Shown here: one piece after another, positions 55,168 through 64,000 of the stretch | Position numbering within the stretch: position 1 is the first letter of the stretch | How the letters are laid out: every line of letters starts with the position of its first letter | Assembly: GCF_019175385.1 (NCBI RefSeq) | Contig: NC_083342.1 | Location: 117,428,376-117,492,375, forward strand | Reading direction: 5' to 3' | Source: Lycium barbarum | Taxonomy: Eukaryota; Streptophyta; Magnoliopsida; Solanales; Solanaceae | DNA length: 64,000 nt | Notes under the pieces: model-generated | The model's input: only the letters and a program-made list of their open reading frames with translations | Told to the model about the DNA's origin: nothing | Database searches by the model: none | Program-made: the position numbers and the translations under genes

Positions 55168-56875
55168 AACGCAACTTGACCCCCAATTTAGCAAAACTAA
55201 AAGTTGGGCTGGTTAAGCTAAGTATATAGTTCAAATTGACCCAGAAAAACTTTGTTAAAATATTTTTAAATTTTCTCCATTGATATATTATGTATAGCTA
55301 TATTTAAGAAAGTATTTTTTATTAACTGTATTTGGTAGTTAAATAAATTATAAGAAAACAAATAAATTAATTAAAACTTGAAATAAGAGTTAGGTGTGTT
55401 GAGTTTTCACCTATTATTTAGTAGGTACATATTAATTTTGGGCAGGATTGGATAATAACTCATCTATTGATTAAGTACAGTTTAATTCGTCTATTCAGCT
55501 CCGAATTGTATCACTCCTAATTTTAGTGTTAGCATTATTTAAACCATCCGACTTCGTCCATTATGCATGTGCTTTTTGTTTAACAATGTTAGTGCTTTAA
55601 TTTATATTTATATCATGCCACACGTGGGCACACATTAAATGAAGCTAATCATTAAGTACCCAGTGTATGACTAACTATTGTCTTATATGGTCTGGTTTAT
55701 ATAATGCAAATAAAGTTCCGCTGGTTTAAGATAATTAAAAAAAAAAAAGTTCAACGAAGTCTTTAAGTATATTCTATTAATTTTCTTTTTAAATTTGAGA
55801 TTTTGCACACATGATCCATCCGGCTGGACCGGTCAAGCCGTCATATTCGACCAGCCCTCCAGCTTGAGGTGAAAGAAATTTATATCATTCGGGGAACATA
55901 ATTAACTTGACATAAAGTTAAGAAAATTAAATTTTAAATTCGTGATGTTAAATATATCATAACTTTATTTATATGATTACAAGATATAAAAAATTATGAT
56001 TTTAAATATTTGATAATATTTGTGCGATCATAAAAAAATAATTTAAAAACTTTAAATTGATTTATTTTAAACGGAGAAGTAGGTTTTAGCACTTTACAAA
56101 TTCGAATACTCTATTACTAATAGTATTATATAAAAGCCCTCTGTTATATCCGATGCGTGCCACCAAAAAACAAAGGAAAAGGGAAAAGTAGAAGTTTTGT
56201 CGTACTGCAATTTGTTAAAGAAAGAGAGATAACAGTTCAATGATATATTTTTCATCTTTTTGGCAAATGAACCTTCAATTACTTCTCTTCTAGGAACCTT
56301 CATTTTATTGCACGAGGCTAAAGGTTTGTGTTTTTGGATTTCATTTAGTAAGATTGCTTTCAGATATAAAAAATAAGTACTAGAAAAGCACGTTATTTTT
56401 GGTAAATAAGCAATTTTATTACCAAAACAACAAGGTTCAGTACAAACATCAGACTCGACTAAAAACAGATTCAAAATTTGAAAAGCAAAGTGTCTCAAAA
56501 ACTATCTTAAACTAGACTCGACGAGGATACAAATTCATATGTGCTAGAATTCTTGCAATCTTCATTTTCAAACTGTCTTGACAGAACACCTCTTGTATGA
56601 TCATCCTAATAAGTGTTGTGTCATCTCTTTGCTTCTGTTGAAAAGCATGTTATTGTCTTTGACAATATATCCTTTAAGCGATTATGAGTAATAATAAAAA
56701 CTTTTTTTCTGTCGTGCAAAGGAAAAATAAATTTATAACTTCTTGAAACAAGAATCTTTAAACGACAAAAATATTCTTTTGTAAAATTTATATTTATCAA
56801 ATTATCTTCCTACATTGAATGGTATACCTTTAATATGTTTAAATAACCATATACTCCTATAGTTTATAAGATGTA

Positions 56876-56946
<71 letters not shown>

Positions 56947-58578
56947 TAATTTGTTTCTCATAAACACTTCTCGAAAGTATTAGTCATAAACATTATTTTC
57001 TTAATACTAACAATAGTTTTTCAAATAGAATGACCAAACACAAAGTGCTACTTTGCCAGAGTATTTACTCGGAATTTTATCTTAATAAAAACACTTATAA
57101 GAGTAACTACTTTTTGAAAATTTGAACTCTAGTAGAAACATTTAGATGTTTTTTTTAAAAAGAAGTGAAAGTACGAAATTCGGAATAAAGATAGTTACAA
57201 AATAAAAACATCTTCCAATGAAACGATTTTCCCAAAAGAAAAGCTCTTCCAACTCGATAGTTGTGAAGCGACACCTGACCAATCGGCACCTCATAAAATA
57301 ATCCATAGTCGGTGATTTTTTTAGTAACCTAATTATCCTCTAGCATTCAACAAAGAAGAGAATATAATCAGATGTGTAATATAATCACACAGAGAAACAA
57401 AGGCGGCCAAGATTTTAAGTTTTTGGGTTCGGAATTCTAATTCGTTTAAGTTATTGGGTTCTAAAGTAACAATCTATACATATTCAATGAATTTTTCAAA
57501 ACAAATACAGAATTTGAATCAAAGTTATTGGGTTCAGCCGAACCCGCATTTGGTATGCTGGCTCCGCTCTGCGGAGGAATAGAAAATATAAAGTCTCCAG
57601 GATAAATACCAACTCCCCTTTTTTTTTTTTTTTTTTTTTGTTTATGATTTCACCAGAATCTTTCCTTGATATGATAAGTGAGTCTCAAACAAGGGAGGAT
57701 AATAAAGGACAATAATGAGAATATTTTAAACACGTTTACTTAAAAGTATAGTCCCTGAATTTAAAACGTGGGAAACGTAAAAAAAAAATTAAAAAAAAAA
57801 TATTGAAGTCAATTGGTAGCAGTATAAAACATTGATTTTCATCCTACTACTCCATATCTTAAACGAATTATATAAAGAGTTTACTGAAGTTTCAGGCACT
57901 CATGGAAACTACCATAATACATAAACGGTAAAATTAATTTGCCATCAATGTTTACACCAAATCAAGCAATTTAACTTTAATAGTTAAAAAGAAACCCTTA
58001 AAAATCACTAAGTATTCAAGATTTAAGTAATTAAAAATTAAGGGCAGAGTATATATGTGAAGTCTCGACAATTTTCCTAGTTTAAACGAGTTTAAGAGGG
58101 TAACCTAATAGTTTTGAAGGATGTGCATGTTTACACGAGGGTAACGATATCGTTGGAATACTTAGACATGATAAACCTTTGGCACGATTAAAGCGTAACG
58201 AATTCCAATTTGATTGATGTTTTTTCCATATAATCACATACAGTAATAGTATCAAAAGGCTATAAACTCTCGGAGTCAATATGCATTTGGCTATAAGATA
58301 AAAAAAAACAATATAAGCAAAATATTCTCATAGGTGATACTAATAAATTATAACTACGTTTGGTTGTTATTATCCGTATATATGTATATTAGATCAACTG
58401 TGTTTAAATTTTAACTAAAGATTTTAATTAGTTTAGAAATTGAGAATGAAGTCAATTTTCATAGAGTGCGCTACCTTTCAATTAGGACTTTTTGATCGAA
58501 TCCGAATAATTCAAACTCTAAATCGAATACCGAACATAAGAAGCAATCAAAATGATTTTTTTTTAAAAGAAAAATAAC
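55168..58578. other. Intergenic, no gene supported
   Basis: AT-rich sequence with a (TA)n tract at 56879-56943, a poly-T tract near 57617-57639, and the edge of a dispersed repeat near 57545-57575 (GCTGGCTCCGCTCTGCGG). The longest open frame (56498-56094 minus) resembles nothing I know. Confidence 0.6.
56879..56943. repeat. (TA)n microsatellite
   Basis: About 32 uninterrupted TA units. Confidence 0.97.
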
Positions 58579-58705
58579 GTTTGTAGTGTGGTTAGAGACT
58601 GCTTTTGATGACTGTGTAGAGGTTGGGATACAGAATAAAAAGAGTGTTTTTTAGAAGCATTTGTACGTAGCATGGTCAGAAACTGCTTTTGATGACTGTG
58701 TAGAG
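58579..58705. repeat. Two-copy direct repeat at the hAT terminus
   Basis: TTGTAGTGTGGTTAGAGACT.. (58579-58621) and TTGTACGTAGCATGGTCAGA.. (58661-58705) both end CTGCTTTTGATGACTGTGTAGAG. The second copy runs directly into the hAT-type end TAGAGTAAGCCCGTTAACAGG. Confidence 0.75.
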
Positions 58706-58862
58706 TAAGCCCGTTAACAGGTCCAAACCAGACCGGACCGGCAATCGGTTAGGAAACCGGCCGGTTTCCGGTCAAAAAACGGGAACCGGCCACCGGTTGC
58801 CGGTTAACCGATTTCAAAATTGGAAACCGGAACCAGAACCGGCCGGTTCTAATCTAAAAAAA
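58701..58862. mobile_element. Terminal and subterminal region of a hAT element
   Basis: TAGAGTAAGCCCGTTAACAG fits the hAT terminal pattern YARNG. It is followed by dense GC-rich subterminal repeats (AACCGG, CCGGCCGG, ACCGGTTGCCGGTTAACCG) unlike the AT-rich surroundings. It lies downstream of the decayed transposase at 59627-61815. The opposite end is not clear; CGGGTTTCTAG at 61838-61848 is a weak candidate. Confidence 0.6.
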
Positions 58863-58988
58863 AAACCTTTTTTTTTGTATAGTATATGTACATTTTAGTA
58901 TTTCTTAGTATATTGTAGGTATATTTATATATGTTATATAATTTTATAACTAAAGTTTATGTATTTACTAACTAACAACATATATGTA

Positions 58989-59130
58989 CACTACAGAAAA
59001 ATGGGTAATTTGTGGAGGTTGAAAGTTGCAATTCGTAGGGGTTTTAGTCTCCTTAAGCAATTAGCGGAGGCCAAAACCCCCCGCGAATTGTAACTTTCAA
59101 CCTCCACAAATAACCCCTTTTTTTATAGTG
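58989..59130. mobile_element. 142-bp CACTA-type MITE
   Basis: Ends CACTACAGAAAAATGGG and CCCTTTTTTTATAGTG are extended by the inverted pair AATTTGTGGAGGTTGAAAGT / ACTTTCAACCTCCACAAAT, so it can fold almost completely. The 3-bp duplication GTA is at 58986-58988 and 59131-59133. It is inserted inside the 3' part of the hAT element. Confidence 0.85.
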
Positions 59131-59230
59131 GTATATATATATTAAGTTATAACTTTCTATTTATAACTTAAGTATATTTATACTAGATATACCTAAAATA
59201 TACTAAGAATATACTTATAATATAAATATA

Positions 59231-59232
<2 letters not shown>

Positions 59233-59290
<58 letters not shown>
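59233..59290. repeat. (TA)n microsatellite
   Basis: About 29 TA units inside a longer AT-rich tract with repeated AACTTAAGTATA-like strings (59140-59510). Confidence 0.95.
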
Positions 59291-59292
<2 letters not shown>

Positions 59293-59626
59293 AGTTATAT
59301 GTATTATAACTTAAGTTATTTATAACTTAAGTTTTTTCTAAGTTTATAAATTTCTATTTTATAACTTAAGTATATTTATATTATAAGTATATTCTTAGTA
59401 TATTTTAGTTATTTTCTAAGTATATAACTTTCTATTTTTTAATTTAAGTAGATGTATATTATAAGTATATTCTTAGGATATTTTAGGTATATTCCTAACT
59501 TAATATAAGTAAAAATATGAACACAAGTAAATAGAAGAAAGCTCAATGAGCTATATATTTTATTCATTCATGGATAACATTTATTTACAAGTTGTAGTTT
59601 TTTTTAACTTGCAAATAATACATGAG

Positions 59627-61815
59627 TTACAAAAAAGTAGTAAAATAATAAAATAAAAAAGTGTCAATCATTCGGCTAATATCCGCCATATTATATTCGG
59701 TCATTGACATATCTTCAAAGTCTTCCATTTGGTCTATTCCACTTGCTATCAAATCTTCAATCTCTTCCTCTTCGCCTTCCACCGCTTCTGAGTTTTGGTT
59801 GCACCGCTCCGATCTAATCCAATCGCGAATGCAAACTAGTACTTGCAAGCTAAATCCGGATAATGAGTGTCTATAGTCTCCAATTTGTTGTCTTCCTTGG
59901 CTAAATGCACTTTCCGAAGCCACGGTTGATATTTGAACCGTAAGGATATCTCGAGCCATTCTTGAAAGTACCGGATGACTCGTCTTGTATTTCTTCCACC
60001 ATGCTAAGACGTCCAAATCATCTAGTTGGTTGATATCCACATTTGGCTGCATCAAATAAAGGTGATATTCATCAAAATTTGCATTATGAGAAGAGTTGTA
60101 TGTGAATGTAAAACTTTTAAATTCGACAAACCCAACAAGCCCTTTTTGCTACTTTGAGAAGTAGTAGGGCGTGGAGCAAGGGGTGTAGCACTTTTTTCCA
60201 AAGTAGAATAATGACTAAAAACTTTTCTAAACTCGGCATCAATCGCGAGCTCGGCCTCTTGTAAAGATGGTTCAACTCCCTCGTCAATTTCTAAATATTT
60301 ATAAATTTGACCAACCAATGCTCTAGTATAAGACATTTTAAAACAAGGATTTAAAAGAGAACCCAATATAAATAAAGTTGGGATGGGAAAAAAATACTTC
60401 TTAAATTTTGCTGTCATAGAAAAAATAGCCACTTGATAACCGGATTTATCTTTATACTCATATAAAACTCTAGCTATTTCCGCTAAGTAGTCTAAAATTT
60501 CGATTACCGTGGGATAGAATTGTCTAGAAAAAGCAAGAGTTGCATTATAAAATTTTTGTAAAAATTCAATACATTCCTTAACATCTTCCCAATCTGTAAT
60601 ATTTAACCAATCATCACTATCCGTATTAAAATGGTTGTGAACTTGTTATATGGAATCCTATAATCATATGCTTGTTGTAACATAATGTAAGTGTAGTTCC
60701 ACCTAGTGTCAACTTCTACTTGAATTTTCCTAGGTCTAAGGCCATTTTGCACACAAGAATTCTTAAAATCTCTCATTTTTTGCTTATTAGCATTACAAAA
60801 AACAAAAGCAACCGCATTTCTAACTTTTTGAATAGAATCTTCAAAATAGTTAAGACCATCTCTAACAATCAAGTTTAAAATGTGACAACTATATCTCACA
60901 TGAAAAATATTTTTTAGCGGAGGATTTAATTCTCTTTTTAAAAGACCAACCGCCTTTGTATTATTAGAAGCATTATTTAAAGCAATACAAAGTGTTTTTC
61001 TATAAATGTTAAAAAAATTCATAATAGTTGACATTGAATCCGCTAAAAAATTTCCGTCATGACGACCTTTCCCTTCATCATATAAAAAAGCTATAATTCT
61101 TTTTTGCATCACCCAATTATCATCAACCCAATGACATGTAATAGCAAAAAAATCTAACTTTTTAAGACTAAGACCCAAATCGGCGGTAAGAGAAACACTA
61201 CAATTTAAAGAATTAAATATATGGCACAAATAAAATCTATATCTTTTATATAAATCTATAATATCCGCCCTACAAGTACTTCTAGGAATACCTTCAAACA
61301 ACGGATTATAACAACGTTGAATATATGTAACAAACACCAAACCCGAAGGAAAGGAAAATGGTAGAGCATCAAAAACAACCATTTTAGCTATTTCTATACG
61401 ATCTTTTTTCTTGTCATAGCTAAAATTTCTACCGGTTCGTGGGTCTATTGTTTGTTGAATGCCCCCTACATTTGAACCCTTTTTCTCTCCCCAAACTTCC
61501 TTATGTTTAGATCTCATATGACCCGTTAGTGAACTCATTCCACTATCCTTACTAGTTTCTTGCCTAAAATCAAATTCTTGTTTACATATACCACATGTAG
61601 CTGTTTGTCTTTCCTTATCTTTAGCCATAAATTTTCAAATTCTAGCGGTTGGCCTACGAGTTCTTGGCAGTTTGTCTTGTGTATGTGATTGTGCAGGATG
61701 TATATCGCCTATGGGATTTTCGGGGGCTTGTGTTTCATCATCATCATCAATTTCATTAAAAGTGCCGGTACAGTTTTGCATTACCTCATGATCTAAAAGT
61801 GGATTATTTCCACCA
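59627..61815 (-). pseudogene. Decayed hAT transposase with BED zinc finger
   Basis: The N-terminal part (from ~61815) is acidic (DDDDETQAPEN) and continues to ARI, where a TGA at 61639-61637 interrupts. Then comes a BED finger (CGICKQEF..LTGHMRSKH) in the frame starting 61628. The transposase core follows (SVSLTADLG, HWVDDNWVMQKRIIAF, RYSCHILNLIVRDGL, VEVDTRWNYTYIML), with the usual Trp after the first catalytic Asp lost. A frameshift near 60645 leads to WEDVKECIEFLQKFYNAT and YFFPIPTLFILGSLLNPCFK. A second near 60110-60170 leads to the dimerisation region (DDLDVLAWWKKYK, STVASESAFSQGRQQIGDYR). RICESLEEPER-like proteins share this architecture, but three lesions argue against domestication here. 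Confidence 0.92.
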
Positions 61816-61859
61816 ATATCAATACGTATTAGTTATGCGGGTTTCTAGATTGTAAACTA

Positions 61860-64000
61860 CACACCAAATTTATTTTATACATGAAAAACTTACTTCCTAA
61901 CCAACTACCAAACTAGGTATTAATTATGCAAGAGTTAATAGCTGCATAACTTGTCGCCCAACTAACTACCATCTTTAATGATTTATAATCATGTGGCGCG
62001 ACTCCAAATTAGTCAATATCTTAAATTGGATATCGAACACAAAATGGAAAAAAAAAAGAGTCTGGAGTGGAGAGAAATAAAGAATATATACTATACACAT
62101 AATTAGTACCACTATATATTTTTAAATCTTTTGAAGGAAGGAGAGAAGTGATGAGGCTAAAGGGTAGGGGGGTGCCTAGCTCCTTCCTGCTTCACGCCAC
62201 TCCAATGTGGAATATATAAAAGAGAAATTACATCAAAATACCACTTACAACGTGGAATTACTTCTTGACCAAAAAGAAAGTACGCCATTTTTTTTGGACA
62301 TATTAGAGCAACATGTTTCTACACTTAATTTATGGTATGGTGATATTACAGTTTAATGTTATTGTACTATCCTATATTAATAAAATCCCAACAAAAAGAA
62401 ATATTAAAGCCTTCCCACTAACTTATTCCCTAACTTCCAAGTCTATTTAATTGTAATTATTTCATTTCTCTATTCTTTCTCTCTTATAAGTTAAAAATTT
62501 AACAAATTATGATGTATATTGTTCCTTTTTGTAAACTGATTGTTCGGCTAGCTGTTCCCTGCGCGCACGAAATAAGAAAACTGTTTTTTCAGTCTTCTTT
62601 TGGTAGAATTGTCAACATCACAACTCTATATGTTTAAATTTGTCTTAAATTTGTCTTTTGAGGAGTTAAAAATTAAAAGGAGTAGGTAAGTGTACCTTAT
62701 TGTTACACCCATCGTGCATATTTTATATTAATTTGAAGAGTTTTACTACGGGCTGAAAATCTAATGTCACGTATAATGTTACTGGACGCATTGAGTAATA
62801 TTCTTTGGGGGTGAGGGGATCACGTTCAAAAATTATAGTTTAGGCAGGTAACCCCTACTAAACAATCACTATTTTTCCATCTGAAATTTTCCGCTGAAAA
62901 ATGTTTAGTAGTTATTCTCACAAATACTTTGCTTGAATCAGTTAAAAAAAATAGTAATGTTTTCATACGGAAAAATTAGAAAGCTTCCCAGCATTTTAAT
63001 GAGAACCTATTTCCCAACATGAGTTTTTCTAGTGAACTGGTTCAGTGGGAATGAAGTGAGAAAATCATGTTTTATAACACAAATTTTCCACTGAATATCA
63101 ATGGAGAAAACTTTTGTTTCTAGTTGTGAACACAAACATCCGACAGTTTAACTATGAAACTTGCGAAACAATGTTAGTTTAGGGGGTTTTTATGCATCAA
63201 CTCAAAGTTCAAATGACACATTTAAGTGTTTTTAAAACGTGACTACATACATCAAAAAATATTGAGTCAGGAAACTTTAATTCTTGAAAATTGTAGTTCA
63301 AGAGGGTAACAGAATAACTATGAAATTAACTTGCAAAAACACTACAAGTCGAGGAACTTTTTAGTCATGAACTCAACATATTATGTATTCACATCTTTTT
63401 ATATAGAAATATTAGTGACTTCTTCTCTTTAGTTTGATTGTTATTCCTTCTGACCCCTAATTCAAAATTACCATGAAGTTTCTTGAACTTTAGACGTGAC
63501 TGAGAAAACAATTTGACCAATTCTCATAAAGACACTTTTCTCTTCTTTGGAAACTACTCCAATTTAATTTTAACATTCTTGTTTTATCTTAATGATGAGT
63601 TATTGTTATTTACTTGATATAAAATTTTATTATCTCATAAAAAAAGAGAAAAAAATGAAGATGAAAAACACTTACCGCCATTCCTTTATAGACAATTTTG
63701 ATAATTTGTATACGTATTTAACTTTTTCAAAATTTCGTACTCAATCAAACACTTTCTCTCAAAAATGAAATGGTTGAAATATTTTATTAATCTGGTCTAT
63801 TTTTATTTTTCCTCCCAAAAGTCATTAAAACTCAAATAAAACACATGCCCAAATACATACTTCAATATATCAATATGTGAGCTTCCTCGAAATTCATAAC
63901 ACTATTTTATTAACAAGGGCGTAGAGTAAGGACCACTATTTATACAGCCTCAATTAAAATTCTCAGATACTTCCAACTCCCACTAAGACAGAAGAAGCGG
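61860..64000. other. Intergenic, no gene supported
   Basis: AT-rich with no open frame of note and no element ends that I could close. Confidence 0.6.

Noticed and set aside
60603..61628. Possibility that the BED/hAT protein is a domesticated host gene such as RICESLEEPER
   Set aside because: An upstream in-frame TGA, two frameshifts and loss of the conserved Trp in the catalytic region indicate an inactive transposase instead.

Overview
This window is nuclear DNA from a flowering plant, almost certainly a member of the Solanaceae. It is AT-rich, its genes have short GT-AG introns, and it carries short interspersed elements of the tobacco/Solanaceae TS type (ending in TTG repeats) plus many Stowaway-like and other small inverted-repeat elements. 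Nothing looks bacterial or viral, and I see no rRNA, functional tRNA or CRISPR array. Coordinates, exon joins and alignments were worked out by eye.

Layout. At 1-2236 (minus) is a plant mobile domain (PMD/MAIN-like) gene, cut short by an in-frame TAG and flanked upstream by a family of palindromes. Positions ~4370-14560 and ~15205-27480 are two copies of a tandem segmental duplication. Each copy carries, on the minus strand, three genes in the same order. These are a small plant protein of unknown function, a PLS-type pentatricopeptide repeat (PPR) protein, and a C2orf69/UPF0565-type alpha/beta-hydrolase-like protein. The small protein is intact in both copies. The PPR gene is destroyed in copy A and intact in copy B. 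The C2orf69-like gene is intact in copy A and broken in copy B by a Mutator-like element beside its start codon, a shifted splice donor and a 2-bp deletion. The distal end of each copy also keeps sequence resembling the promoter of the lipid-transfer-protein genes further right.

At 27979-31185 is a CACTA transposon carrying a spliceable fragment of a PMT-type putative methyltransferase gene. At 31548-36356 is a full-length Ty1/copia element with near-identical LTRs but a multiply broken internal region. At 36600-46400 are three tandem type-1 non-specific lipid transfer protein genes (minus strand) in duplicated units that also hold TS SINEs.

From 46400 to 64000 I find no intact host gene. 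This stretch holds a probable non-autonomous Helitron (47979-50738), a deleted copia element with a small internal inversion (51972-55162), TA microsatellites, a CACTA-type MITE and a decayed hAT transposase with a BED zinc finger (58701-~61850).

The host genes do not form one pathway: they are linked by duplication, not by function. The main story is gene duplication, reciprocal decay of the duplicates, and layered transposon insertions that can be ordered in time. I found no convincing new biological system.
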